From positions 1 through 40,994 of the forward strand of contig CALSRA010000054.1 of the NCBI GenBank assembly GCA_943788635.1: a stretch of DNA of 40,994 bases. The letters are read 5' to 3'. Position 1 is the first letter of the stretch; every line of letters starts with the position of its first letter. Shown piece after piece: positions 16,557-25,358 of this stretch. Both the position numbers and the translations under genes were made by a program. This stretch comes from an uncultured Alphaproteobacteria bacterium. GTDB taxonomy: Bacteria; Pseudomonadota; Alphaproteobacteria; UBA8366; GCA-2717185. The notes beneath the pieces are model-generated. The model was not told where the DNA came from, ran no database searches, and worked only from the letters and a program-made list of their open reading frames with translations.

Positions 16557-17468
16557 ATGACCGATACAGCCACAAAGCGGATCCGGACAAAGGTTCTGGA
16601 CGTCACCTATGAAGAAACCGGCCCCGCGCAGGGGGATCCGGTCATCCTGTTACACGGCTTTCCCTATGACCCGCGCTGCTATGATGACGTGGCCGCGCGG
16701 GTCGCCGCCGCGGGGTATCGTGTCATCGTTCCCTATTTGCGGGGCTATGGCCCAACGCGGTTTCTGTCGCCGGATACGCTGCGTTCGGGACAGCAGGGGG
16801 CCCTTGGCCAGGACCTGCTGGAACTGCTCGATGCGCTCGATCTTCCGCAGGCGGTCGTCGCCGGGTACGACTGGGGCGGCCGCGCGGCCTGTATCGTTTC
16901 CGCCCTGTGGCCGGAGCGGGTAAAAGGGCTGGTGACCTGCTGCGGTTACAACATTCAGAACATCGCCGCTGCGGTGAATCCTGTCGCACCGGAACAGGAA
17001 CATCGCTACTGGTATCAGTATTATTTTCATACCGAACGCGGGCGGGCGGGACTGAGCGCCAATCGTGCGGACTATTGTCGGCTGTTATGGCAATTATGGT
17101 CGCCGGACTGGGACTTCGACGATACTGTCTATGCGGCAAGCGCCGCATCTTTCGACAATATCGATTTTGTCGATGTCGTTATCCAGTCCTATCGGCATCG
17201 ATATGGCTACGCGGCGGGCGATCCCGCCTATGACGATATCGAGCGACGCCTCGCCAGCCAGCCGCAGATAACGGTGCCGGTCATATCGATACATGGAGAA
17301 TCCGACGGCGTTCATCCCGTCACCGAATCTCTTCCCCATGCCGGGCGGTTTTCTGGAGCATATGAACGCCGAACACTGCCGGGCATTGGGCATAACGTAC
17401 CGCAGGAGGCGCCGGAGGCATTTGCCGATGCGGTCCTGTCGCTTGCCGGCGCCGGCACGTCAGGGTAG
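16557..17468 (+). CDS. Alpha/beta hydrolase, epoxide hydrolase-like (Asp nucleophile)
   Basis: A 303-residue alpha/beta hydrolase. The oxyanion motif HGFP is at 33-36, and the nucleophile elbow AGYDWGG carries Asp105, not Ser. An Asp nucleophile is the mark of epoxide hydrolases and haloalkane dehalogenases. The cap domain is Trp/Tyr-rich (HRYWYQYYFHTERG), as in these families, and His279 in GIGHNVPQEAP is the likely base. The HGESDGVHP segment supplies the acid. The start is ATG 16557, with GGAG upstream in the short gap after the SDR gene, so the two are probably an operon. An actual epoxide or halogenated substrate is unproven. Confidence 0.88.
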   Translation: MTDTATKRIRTKVLDVTYEETGPAQGDPVILLHGFPYDPRCYDDVAARVAAAGYRVIVPYLRGYGPTRFLSPDTLRSGQQGALGQDLLELLDALDLPQAVVAGYDWGGRAACIVSALWPERVKGLVTCCGYNIQNIAAAVNPVAPEQEHRYWYQYYFHTERGRAGLSANRADYCRLLWQLWSPDWDFDDTVYAASAASFDNIDFVDVVIQSYRHRYGYAAGDPAYDDIERRLASQPQITVPVISIHGESDGVHPVTESLPHAGRFSGAYERRTLPGIGHNVPQEAPEAFADAVLSLAGAGTSG

Positions 17469-17517
17469 CCGTCGCAAAAGTTTGTTCCCAATTGTCAGGG
17501 TGAAAATATTTACTGTT

Positions 17518-17533
17518 TTAAGAAGGTTTTAAC
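17518..17533. promoter_or_regulatory. Perfect CtrA-type site TTAA-N7-TTAAC
   Basis: TTAA (17518-17521), seven bases, then TTAAC (17529-17533) exactly match the binding consensus of CtrA, the alphaproteobacterial cell-cycle/motility response regulator. Eight bases further lies a perfect inverted repeat TTTAAG-GCCG-CTTAAA (17541-17556), a TTAA-N6-TTAA near-site. Both sit 100-140 bases upstream of the unknown gene starting at 17655. The protein binding itself is inferred. Confidence 0.6.
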
Positions 17534-17654
17534 CTCTTGCTTTAAGGCCGCTTAAACCACTTTTTCAATATGGTTTATCCCGTGGGGTGACGGATTTTGG
17601 CGAAACGGAACATCCGTTTTGCGTGTCATGATCAACGGGGGGAAGCCTACCAAA

Positions 17655-18860
17655 ATGGATCGGTCGCAAATTCGAAACCTGATTGAATCAGGCCGAGCTG
17701 CTGCGCTCGATTGTTATTCCATTGGAAAAACTATTCCTGATGATGATCCGGTCGGCACGCTCTTCAAGACGGATGTTCTGAACAAGTCGGTCATCCTCAA
17801 ACGGTATGAGAAGGCGGCGGTAAAACAAGCAACGTCTCGAATATTTGCGGCCTCGATGATGAAGGGATTTGCGGATTCTCAGCAACCTGTCGTGGTCAGT
17901 ACCGTCGTATATTTTCCCTATGACATTGATAATATTTACGATGGTGGTGAGTCGCTGGTGTATACCGGGCGTGACTTTCTAAAGACGCTGGCGCGCAAAC
18001 TCACCAACGGCAGTCCGTCACCAGATATTATTGCCAAGCTCAGTGAAGACGGGAAAACACTGAACCTTCTCGATTCGATGCATAGCCTTGACCCGTTCCT
18101 GTTTCGATGCAAGGTGGAGCAACGCGATGCCATGTCTCGCGTACATGAATCATATTTCGCCGTTTCCGAAGAAGAATGGAACGAGATACAGTTTCCGATC
18201 CATGAAAAGATCATGAATCTTGTCTCCAAGGCATTGCTTGATGGTGGAAGCGATGGCGCTTCAGGCGACGTCGAAACGGACCATGCCTCCCGACAGGATT
18301 ACGTTGAACGGTTTCTCCAGAAGATCTGGGAGGCCCGTGACGTCGAAGGCATAGAGACATTCGTTCGGTCCATGCAGATAGACCTCAAGAAGGCCCCGGA
18401 AGTATTTTTCGCCTGGAAGGCGATTTGTTATTATCAGGTTCGCTTTGCATCGTTGATCGCGTCATTGAAGACAATGTTCCAATGGGTCGGCAGTGACGAC
18501 TTGTGCTTCCCGACGGACCCGAACAAGGTGCCGCCGGGGCAAATGAATGCGCTGAAGGAGGAACGCTCCGGTCTGCGTGAAAAAATGCGGGATGGTTATG
18601 TGGCGGGTCACAAGGTGCTGGGGGCCTATGAAGACAGCTATACGCAATTCATTGATGAAGGCCGTCCGGAGGCATTTATCGAATTTCTGGCAAAGGCGGA
18701 AAATTCCTACCTTCTGCTCGCAAACCATGTTTCGGTTGCGACCCATGCCGTCAACCTTTGGCGCTCGTATATGGAAGAGTTCGGACCGCATCTTCGTTAT
18801 GAGCAGTTCGAGGAGCTTTTTGATGGGCTCCTGTCGATTTATGCTGTCGAGAGAGTGTGA
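17655..18860 (+). CDS. Conserved-looking soluble protein, unknown function
   Basis: A 401-residue protein with no family I recognise. The chosen ATG 17655 follows GGGGGAAG by about nine bases; a TTG at 17619 in frame would add 12 residues. No signal peptide or membrane helix is visible. The first part (to about 200) is mixed alpha/beta, with VVVSTVVYFPYDIDNIYDGGESLVYTGRDFLKTLARKL. A polar linker rich in Gly, Ser and Asp (about 200-215, GGSDGASGDVETD) follows, and the C-terminal part is largely helical, with many aromatic residues (FFAWKAICYYQVRFASLIASLKTMFQWVG). It is convergent with the histidine kinase gene and has a perfect CtrA-type site in its upstream region. A regulatory or cell-cycle role is suggested only by that context. 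Confidence 0.85.
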   Translation: MDRSQIRNLIESGRAAALDCYSIGKTIPDDDPVGTLFKTDVLNKSVILKRYEKAAVKQATSRIFAASMMKGFADSQQPVVVSTVVYFPYDIDNIYDGGESLVYTGRDFLKTLARKLTNGSPSPDIIAKLSEDGKTLNLLDSMHSLDPFLFRCKVEQRDAMSRVHESYFAVSEEEWNEIQFPIHEKIMNLVSKALLDGGSDGASGDVETDHASRQDYVERFLQKIWEARDVEGIETFVRSMQIDLKKAPEVFFAWKAICYYQVRFASLIASLKTMFQWVGSDDLCFPTDPNKVPPGQMNALKEERSGLREKMRDGYVAGHKVLGAYEDSYTQFIDEGRPEAFIEFLAKAENSYLLLANHVSVATHAVNLWRSYMEEFGPHLRYEQFEELFDGLLSIYAVERV

Positions 18861-18922
18861 GGGACCTGTACGCCAGAGGATTGGCGCGAATCACAGTATT
18901 TGGTATCACAGGCTGGCCGTCG

Positions 18923-20773
18923 TCAGGCGGCGGCGACCTCGCTGCTTTCATTGCTGATCGGCAGGCGGACGGTGAAGCTTGTACCGCTGCCGACAGTCGA
19001 CCTGACGGACAAGTCTCCCCCATGCTTTTTTGTAATGATGGCATGGATGATCGAGAGGCCCTGTCCGGTTCCCTTACCCGGTTCCTTGGTCGTGAAGAAG
19101 GGTTCGAAGATTTTCTTCAGGTTTTCCTCGGGAATGCCGCAGCCGGTATCGGCAACCTCGATCTCGGCCGATTGACCGTCGCGTCGCGTCGTGATGGTGA
19201 TGATGCCCTTTTCGCCTTCTCCTGAAGCCTCGATAGCATGGGCGGCATTCACGATCAGGTTGAGTATTACCTGGTTCAATTCTCCGGGCAGGCACCAGAC
19301 GTCCGGCAATGTCTCGTCGAGTTTCGTTTCGAGGTCCGCAATATATTTCCACTGGTTTCGTGCCACGGTGGCCGTATTCAGAATGGCGTGATTGATATCT
19401 ATGGGTGTTTTGTCTTTTGTTCCGGGATGGGAGAATTCCTTGATCGCCAAAACGATTTCTGAAATATGGCCGGCGCCGCGCTGTGATTGGGATATCGATT
19501 CCGGTATTTCCGCGATGAGGAACTCGGGATCCGCGCAGTCGATAGCTTCCATAAGTGCGGTTATGACCGGGGGCAGAGGGTCTGTCGCGCCCGTTAATTG
19601 TCTGCACTCTTCGAGGATAGGCAGAATTTCAGCAAATGATTCCTGCAGGAAGTCCAGGTTGTTGCCAATGAACTGAATGGGTGTGTTGATTTCATGCGCG
19701 ACCCCGCCGGCAAGTGTGCCCAGGGATTCCAGTTTTTGGGCGTGAACAAGTTCGAGTTCGCGCTGCGCCTTTTCTTCCTGCGCAATCCGCATTTGTTCGA
19801 CGGCATCCTGTTTTTCCTGTTCAGCGATTTCCTTCGCTTCCCGGGTCGCGCGCTCTCGATCCTGAAGTTCCTGATTGACGCGACGAATTTCGAGCGCGTT
19901 CTTTCTGAAAATGCGTAGGGCGCCGATCATTTGATTGATTTCGCCGGTACGGTTTTTGGGCAGGCCCGTAAGACTGGTATCGCCGGCAGCGAGTACGGTC
20001 ATATCTTCGGAGATACCTTTGAGATCAAGCACCAGGGCACGTGATATCGCCCAGCCGAACAGCGCAATGAAGGTCGTCGCCACAACGAGAATAATCGTGA
20101 ATATCAGGGTGGAATAAGCAATGGTTTCATATGCCTCTGATACAGTGTCGCCAATTTGCAGTCGGCTTTTGTCAACAATGCTGGCGACGATGGCATTCAA
20201 TTCCAGGTAATTTTCGTTAGCTTTGGTCATGTGTTGGCGCGCGGTGACCAAGTCAGTCGCTGCCAATTCGACAGCGTGTACTGCATTGTCGACATAAGAA
20301 TTCATGCTGCGCTTCAGGGAATCTCGATATGAATTTTCTGATCCATGTGATGAATTTTCCGAACCAGCCAAATCCAGTGTACTGACGGTGGCGGCCATAT
20401 ACTGCATGCGGGACACTATCGGGTTCAGTCGCTTTCTCGACTGTTCTATCAGCGCTTCCTGATTGGGCCCGCTATTGGTTGTTACGAGGAGCTCGATCAA
20501 CCCGTCGTTCAAACGAGAATGCAGTTGCGAAAGTTCCAGCGAATAATTTGTTAGCGTCGACGCGCGTGGGAAATGCACATTGTCGATGTCGTTCAGAAAG
20601 GCTTTCTGTCCACCGAGGACACTGATGAAAATAAATGCGAGCAGGGCAAGAATTCCCGTTGTTCCGCCTGCTGCGACATAAGCCTTGGTACTGATTCTAA
20701 GTTTGGGGAATCCAAAAGTCCGCAACCAGATACCGTGGCGACTCGGAATGCGCGACCAGGTGCCCTTGATCAT
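18923..20773 (-). CDS. Orphan transmembrane sensor histidine kinase
   Basis: A 616-residue kinase. Domain order: a first membrane helix (about 34-54, GTTGILALLAFIFISVLGG), a helical periplasmic sensor of about 165 residues, a second helix (about 222-245), a HAMP linker, and a coiled coil rich in Glu, Arg and Lys (about 295-345). The dimerisation/H-box follows, with His360 in GGVAHEINTP, then the ATPase domain: N-box NQVILNLIVNAAHA, G1 VADTGCGIP, F-box FEPFFTTKEPGKGTG, and G2 GQGLSIIHAI. All catalytic motifs are intact. The H-box type resembles NtrB/DctB-like kinases. No response regulator is encoded in this window, so the partner is elsewhere. The ATG at 20773 has no clear ribosome binding site. 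Confidence 0.92.
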   Translation of the reverse strand: MIKGTWSRIPSRHGIWLRTFGFPKLRISTKAYVAAGGTTGILALLAFIFISVLGGQKAFLNDIDNVHFPRASTLTNYSLELSQLHSRLNDGLIELLVTTNSGPNQEALIEQSRKRLNPIVSRMQYMAATVSTLDLAGSENSSHGSENSYRDSLKRSMNSYVDNAVHAVELAATDLVTARQHMTKANENYLELNAIVASIVDKSRLQIGDTVSEAYETIAYSTLIFTIILVVATTFIALFGWAISRALVLDLKGISEDMTVLAAGDTSLTGLPKNRTGEINQMIGALRIFRKNALEIRRVNQELQDRERATREAKEIAEQEKQDAVEQMRIAQEEKAQRELELVHAQKLESLGTLAGGVAHEINTPIQFIGNNLDFLQESFAEILPILEECRQLTGATDPLPPVITALMEAIDCADPEFLIAEIPESISQSQRGAGHISEIVLAIKEFSHPGTKDKTPIDINHAILNTATVARNQWKYIADLETKLDETLPDVWCLPGELNQVILNLIVNAAHAIEASGEGEKGIITITTRRDGQSAEIEVADTGCGIPEENLKKIFEPFFTTKEPGKGTGQGLSIIHAIITKKHGGDLSVRSTVGSGTSFTVRLPISNESSEVAAA

Positions 20774-21092
20774 CGGTTTCTAATTGCCTGTTACGGAAAA
20801 ATATGAGGATTCAGAAGCAGGACCTGTTGCCGGGCCGGCGTTTCCATAGCGGAAAAAGGGAAACATGCTTGTGGCTAACAAGTTGAAAAGGTGACTCCGT
20901 TGGGACAATGCCAATCTTTCGATGTTTGAAAAACGTGTGGAACAATGACTTTATTCGCTTAACTTAAAGTTGAGTAATTCGGTTAAGAATAACTGAAGTT
21001 TGTATCGCGCTTATACCGAAAACCGGGAATGGTAATTTCTCCCGCGCGTTACTAGGATGGCCCTTGATCAGGCTGGGTAGAGGACGAGAAAA
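20774..21092. other. Divergent intergenic region with a degenerate CtrA-like site
   Basis: About 320 bases between the kinase (minus) and DUF1330 (plus) genes. No ORF is credible. An AT-rich stretch around 20955-20995 holds TTAA-N7-TTGA (20959-20973), one mismatch from a CtrA site, inside an imperfect palindrome (CTTAACTT/AAAGTTGAG), with a further TTAAG nearby. The evidence is weak. Confidence 0.35.
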
Positions 21093-21386
21093 TTGACATT
21101 TGGCTATCTAATCGGGGAAATCGACGTCAAGGATCCTGAAGCGTATAAGCAGTACGTTGCAGGGACACCCGCGGTTGTCGCGAAGTTTGGCGGGGAATTC
21201 ATTGTCCGCGGCGGTAAATACGTTGCGAAGGAAGGCCGGGCGCCGCTTGGCCGTGTCGTTGTGATACGGTTCCCCAACTATGAAAAGGCGAAAGCGTTTT
21301 ACGATTCCGAGGAATATGCCGACCTGTTGGCTTTGCGCCTTTCGTTGACCGATAGCCGCCTTTTCCTGATCGAGGGTGTCGACTGA
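21093..21386 (+). CDS. DUF1330 family protein
   Basis: A 97-residue dimeric alpha/beta-barrel (ferredoxin-like) fold protein of the DUF1330 family. The signature elements are there: GYLIGEIDVKDPEAYKQYV, the central FIVRGGKY, GRVVVIRFPNYEKAKAFYDSEEY, and the C-terminal RLFLIEGVD. Length is normal for the family. The start appears to be TTG 21093, with AGAGGACGAG upstream; no ATG is available in a suitable place. Related small barrels include monooxygenase-like and dehydratase-like proteins, but DUF1330 itself has no established reaction. It stands alone, upstream of the polysaccharide genes. Confidence 0.88.
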   Translation: MTFGYLIGEIDVKDPEAYKQYVAGTPAVVAKFGGEFIVRGGKYVAKEGRAPLGRVVVIRFPNYEKAKAFYDSEEYADLLALRLSLTDSRLFLIEGVD

Positions 21387-21744
21387 GTTGCCCGGCGCAA
21401 TGACCTCAGTTGAGGTAGGGCTAAACAGAATTTCATATATGATATCCGCGCGGACCGGATGTTGGCCGTTCCGGACGGCTTTCATTATTTAGCCCCTACA
21501 ATTGGTATGGTATTGTGTTGTATAGCAAGGGGCGTCCGGTTCCTGGCAATTGTGCTCGTGGTTTTTTTTACCCGGCAGTCGTTTGAAATACTGGAATGCG
21601 CCAATCGACAGCGCGTTTGATACAGTGACTCAGAACGGTGCTTCCGGTCCTATTTGCAGGGAGTTCCGGACTATCCCTGCGTCATGTGGCGCCGAAGAAT
21701 TAAATAGTCAACGCGGCGCCGGTACAGTACACGAATGCGCAACA
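21387..21744. other. Intergenic region upstream of the O-antigen ligase
   Basis: About 358 bases. Two small hairpins are present: ACCTCA-GT-TGAGGT near 21401-21414 and GCCGT-TCCGG-ACGGC near 21466-21480 followed by TTTCATTATTT, the latter a weak terminator candidate for the DUF1330 gene. The ligase frame is open from 21550, but residues encoded before 21745 do not look like protein. Confidence 0.4.
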
Positions 21745-22953
21745 ATGCGGGTCGAACAGGTTCATTTAGGGCATATTCTGGGGACGGGTGCGGTGGTGGC
21801 GCCCGTACTGGGCGTTTTTGCGCCGAATTTTCTGGCACCATTAGCCATTTTACTGGTTGTGGCCTTGATCGCCTTTTGTCGTTTTCGCGGACAGTCGATC
21901 CCGCCGCTTGATCGTTCGCTCACGACTGTTGTGGTCCTTACGACTATCTGGTCGGGCGTATCGCTTTTCTGGACAATTGACGTTTCCGGTGCGCTGGAAA
22001 AATGGCTTGCCGTATTCGTGTTTGCGCCACTGGCCTTGGTTGCCTCTGCCGTCGTGAGCCGCCTTACGCCGGATGAGTGCAAGACGGTGGGAAGGGCCGC
22101 ATTGGCAGGAATCCTCGCCGGAATTTTTTTGATTCTTCTGGAAGTTTCTACTGGCGGTTTTATTAGCCGGGTCGTGTTTCCCGGAGAGACGTTTACGCTG
22201 GAGTTGTTCAATCGCTTGCCAAGCGTGCTTCTGATCTTTATCTGGCCCGCAGTGGCGGTGTTATGGTCGTTGTCCAGGCTGGCCGCGGTTGCCATGCTGG
22301 GCGTGGGTGTCGGTGTGGGCAGCATGCTTCCCAACGAATCAGCCTTTGCAGGGTTTTGCATCGGTATTGTGGCCTTCGTGGCGGGTTGGATCGTCCCGAA
22401 ACTGACACGCACGGTTCTCGCGACTGCCATGGCACTGGGAATTCTGGTGGCGCCGGTAATGTCCTTTACTGTGCTTGATCCTGAAATGGTGCGGGAAAAG
22501 ATGCCGCATGTGAATCCGTCCTTATTGCATCGACTGCAGATATGGGAGTTCACATCGCGACATATCGTTGAGCAGCCATTGCATGGATGGGGGTTCAATT
22601 CCGCCCGTAAAATACCCGGTGGAAATGAACGGTACCTGGTCAAGGACATTAAGGGTATCACGATCGGGCAGGGGGACCGCCTGCCGTTGCATCCCCATAA
22701 TGGTGCCTTGCAGGTATGGCTGGAGCTGGGATTTCCGGGCGCATTGGCACTCGCAGGATTTCTCGCGCTAATGGCCTGTCGGGCAGGGACAATACCCGAT
22801 CCGGGCAGGCGCGCAGCCGCGTTTGGTATGCTGTCGACCATCGTGCCGGTCTGGCTGTTCAGTTTCGGCGTATGGCAAGGGTGGTGGCTTGGCGTATTGA
22901 TCCTGGCAACATTGCTGATGGCAGTGCCGTTGGCAGCGAAGAGTCCCGAATAG
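21745..22953 (+). CDS. O-antigen ligase / polymerase family membrane protein
   Basis: A 402-residue inner-membrane protein with about 11 helices and a periplasmic loop (about 245-320) that carries the WaaL-type signature HPHNGALQVWLELGFPGAL. The first His and the H-x-x-N/H pattern are typical of the O-antigen ligase/Wzy_C superfamily, which joins polysaccharide to lipid A core or polymerises repeat units in the periplasm. The preceding segment (HIVEQPLHGWGFNSARKIPGG) also fits, as does the early FWTIDVSGALEKWL. The start is taken at ATG 21745 (MRVEQVHL), with no strong ribosome binding site. rfbD follows 28 bases later on the same strand, consistent with a surface-polysaccharide operon. Ligase and polymerase cannot be told apart. 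Confidence 0.88.
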   Translation: MRVEQVHLGHILGTGAVVAPVLGVFAPNFLAPLAILLVVALIAFCRFRGQSIPPLDRSLTTVVVLTTIWSGVSLFWTIDVSGALEKWLAVFVFAPLALVASAVVSRLTPDECKTVGRAALAGILAGIFLILLEVSTGGFISRVVFPGETFTLELFNRLPSVLLIFIWPAVAVLWSLSRLAAVAMLGVGVGVGSMLPNESAFAGFCIGIVAFVAGWIVPKLTRTVLATAMALGILVAPVMSFTVLDPEMVREKMPHVNPSLLHRLQIWEFTSRHIVEQPLHGWGFNSARKIPGGNERYLVKDIKGITIGQGDRLPLHPHNGALQVWLELGFPGALALAGFLALMACRAGTIPDPGRRAAAFGMLSTIVPVWLFSFGVWQGWWLGVLILATLLMAVPLAAKSPE

Positions 22954-22981
22954 TGTTCCGCCGCAGCACGGGGGTCCGCTG

Positions 22982-23857
22982 ATGCGTATTTTGCTGACGG
23001 GATGCGAAGGTCAGCTCGGGCGTGCACTGACGCGGGTTCTGCCGGAACATGGCGAATTATTTGCCGTTTCAAGGGCGGATTTTGATCTGTCCCTACCGGA
23101 AAAAATGGGACGCATTCTTGAAGAGCTGCGTCCCGAACTGATCGTCAATGCTGCGGCCTATACGGCCGTCGACCCCGCTGAAACAGACCGGGAGACGGCG
23201 TTGGCGGTTAACGCTGTCGGGCCAGATGTGATGGCGCGCTGGGCATTTCGGAATCAGGCAATGATCCTGCACTACTCGACAGATTATGTGTTTGATGGCG
23301 AGAATACAGCGCCGTATCGGGAAGATGACGCGACCAACCCGATAAACGTGTACGGCGAGACAAAGCGCGCTGGCGAACGGTTGATTATGGAGTCGGGAGC
23401 CCGCTATCTGATTGTCCGGTCGAGCTGGTTATATGATGCGGTGGGGAAAAACTTTCTCACAACGATTTTAAGGCTCGCCGGTGAGCGCGACGAGCTGCAA
23501 GTCGTCGACGACCAGTTCGGGGCCCCAACGCCGACCTGGTGGCTGGCTGACACAACAGCGTATCTCCTGATGCGGAAGGCGAACGGGGTGCTGAACGCCG
23601 CACCGGATGGGAGTACAAGCTGGCATGGTTTCGCCAGCGCAATAATCGACGAAATGAAAAAACGCGGACGGCCGTTAAAGGTCCGTCATCTTGCGCCGAT
23701 TGGAACGGAAGATTGGCCAACACCTGCAAAGCGACCACGCAATTCGGTGTTTGCGCTCACCCGGCTCCACGAAGAGTATGGCGCGGCGTCCCTGTCGTGG
23801 CAGGACGCGCTATTACCCGTACTCGACCGACTACCGAAAACGGAGCGCCCTGTGTAA
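22982..23857 (+). CDS. rfbD: dTDP-4-dehydrorhamnose reductase
   Basis: A 291-residue extended-SDR enzyme that makes dTDP-L-rhamnose, the last step of the rhamnose precursor pathway, in the cytoplasm. The Rossmann motif is LLTGCEGQLGRAL (4-16), followed by VNAAAYTAVDPAE, YSTDYVFDG (catalytic Thr/Asp-Tyr region), and YGETKRAGE with the Tyr-x3-Lys pair. VRSSWLYDAVGKNFL and QVVDDQFGAPTPTWWLA are family hallmarks. The start ATG 22982 lies 28 bases after the O-antigen ligase stop. rfbA, rfbB and rfbC are not here, so the rest of the pathway must be elsewhere. The pairing with the ligase suggests a rhamnose-containing surface glycan. Confidence 0.93.
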   Translation: MRILLTGCEGQLGRALTRVLPEHGELFAVSRADFDLSLPEKMGRILEELRPELIVNAAAYTAVDPAETDRETALAVNAVGPDVMARWAFRNQAMILHYSTDYVFDGENTAPYREDDATNPINVYGETKRAGERLIMESGARYLIVRSSWLYDAVGKNFLTTILRLAGERDELQVVDDQFGAPTPTWWLADTTAYLLMRKANGVLNAAPDGSTSWHGFASAIIDEMKKRGRPLKVRHLAPIGTEDWPTPAKRPRNSVFALTRLHEEYGAASLSWQDALLPVLDRLPKTERPV

Positions 23858-23897
23858 CCTGTTGCCCGACTGTCTCCGGGCGTGGCTAAAGTATCCG

Positions 23898-24476
23898 TTA
23901 TTCAACAAGCCCGGAATTTTTCAGGTCTTTCACCAATGCCGGCCAGTAGCGGACGGTATTGGAAAAATACGCGGCGAATTGCCCTTCGGTCATCGGTGCC
24001 TTGGCTGTCAGAAGCAACTTGTTGGTAGCGACTATGCGGTCACCGGCAACGTAAACAGTCAAGGGGACAGACCGGCGGTTCCAGTTATTGACCCATTCCA
24101 ACCGCTGCATGTCGGTATCCGGCATAAGGGTAATAGCCGCGTAACTTGCGATACTTATAACCTGATTTACTGGGTTCTTCTCGTTATCGAAAGTAATGAC
24201 ACGTGTATCAATGACTGCATTGATTTGCGGATACCCTGTTTCCGGATTGTTGTTAAACAGGACCTTCAACACCAGATCTTCGGAATCGTCGCCGCGAATG
24301 CTCAGATTGGCATTGATGTTCAGGTGATCCTTGAGAACTCTGGCGAGCTGGATTTCGATATCTTTAAGAGAATTGGTAACCGTTATTGCGGCGGTGCCAT
24401 TCTCGGCACCGTGTGCTGATTAAACAGCAGCGATGAGACCGAGTGCCAGCATCAGAAAACGAAAGTTCTTGAGCAT
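23898..24476 (-). pseudogene. YbjN-like secreted protein gene with TAA stop in its signal peptide
   Basis: From ATG 24476 the frame reads MLKNFRFLMLALGLIAAV, meets TAA at codon 19 (24420-24422), and then continues in the same frame as SAHGAENGTAAITVTNSL through to the stop at 23898. Together the two parts make one protein with a classical signal peptide (cleavage after AHGA is plausible) and a YbjN-like domain: VLFNNNPETGYPQINAVIDTRVI, NPVNQVISIASYAAITLMPD, EWVNNWNRRSVPLTVYVAGDRIVATN, EGQFAAYFSNTVRYWPALV. The stop may come from CAA (Gln) by a single C-to-T change. With the stop, the signal peptide is cut off before cleavage and the domain cannot be exported from this start. Function of these secreted YbjN-like proteins is unknown. 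Confidence 0.72.
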
Positions 24477-24606
24477 TTTTCACCGTGCCTCCAACTGTTT
24501 CTAATTTATATCCGCCGAAGGCGGACCGTTACGCCACCGTCCAATGAACGATATTTTGCGGTTGCCGGATTATATTGGGTTCGAACAATGGCACGCCAGT
24601 CGGAAA

Positions 24607-25089
24607 TCAAACATCGATCGGGGTTTTTTGTCCACGATGCGGTGACGGGTCCCGGATAAGACGGATTTGGTCGCGGGCAGGGGCACGCAACATGCCATCG
24701 AATGTGACCATGGATATGGGGGCGTCTGAAATTTTGCCATCACCTAAAGGCTCTGTTCGTATCGGTTCCCGGATTGTTACCGGGGCTATAACGGGTATGC
24801 TGGAGTATGCGAGCGTTCCCGATTCTGTATATGTTTCAGGCGGGTTTCTTGGTTGCCGGGCATATCTGATGTCGGCACGGCCCGTTTTCATCGCGGCTTC
24901 TGCGGTAAGATCGAAGATAACGTCGGTTTCATAAAACCGGTCCGACGTATGATTTGGGCCGGGCGGATTGCGTGGGTCGCTACGCCGCAACTCGCGATGG
25001 TAAGCGTTGGCTGATGAAACGCGGTCGATACGCAATAGTTTGGTCCTGTCTGTTGGATTTCCTGTATACGCCTTCCGCGCAAGTTTCAT
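24607..25089 (-). CDS. ORF of unknown function, weakly supported
   Basis: A 160-residue frame from ATG 25089. The product is polar and Arg/Pro-rich (RRSDPRNPPGPNHTSDRF, ARQPRNPPETYTES), with no signal peptide, membrane helix or recognisable domain. The ribosome binding site is poor. Third-position GC is lower than in neighbouring genes, with several ATA, AGA and CTA codons that are rare elsewhere in the window. A plus-strand frame (24575-24934) overlaps it and looks less protein-like. It may be a real orphan gene, a horizontally acquired remnant, or chance. Confidence 0.35.
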   Translation of the reverse strand: MKLARKAYTGNPTDRTKLLRIDRVSSANAYHRELRRSDPRNPPGPNHTSDRFYETDVIFDLTAEAAMKTGRADIRYARQPRNPPETYTESGTLAYSSIPVIAPVTIREPIRTEPLGDGKISDAPISMVTFDGMLRAPARDQIRLIRDPSPHRGQKTPIDV

Positions 25090-25358
25090 GCCAATGTTGT
25101 CTTGTGAATTACTTCAAAAAATTCAGGTGGTTAATGAATTCATTGGATAAGTAATGATTTTTCCTTGGGCAGTATTTTCCGTTTACTCTTTTGCATGCGG
25201 ATTATTTTGCAGCCCCCTCCCATGCGTCGATCGGTAGTTTCATTCGTTACGGGACCGAAGTCTGGCCCCGGCCGGATCGAAAACCTGCAGCCAGACCTTG
25301 CGTGTGCATCGTCACCTATTCGATACTCGCGACCAGCAATCGGGATGAGGTTAAATTG
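25090..25358. other. AT-rich intergenic region upstream of the M20 peptidase
   Basis: About 270 bases, AT-rich at 25100-25200. The M20 frame is open from 25191, but the residues before 25359 do not resemble the family. No terminator or consensus promoter is clear. Confidence 0.35.

Noticed and set aside
21762..23072. A 436-residue open frame on the minus strand
   Set aside because: Antisense of the O-antigen ligase and rfbD genes; it is Ser/Thr/Arg-rich and shows no protein features.
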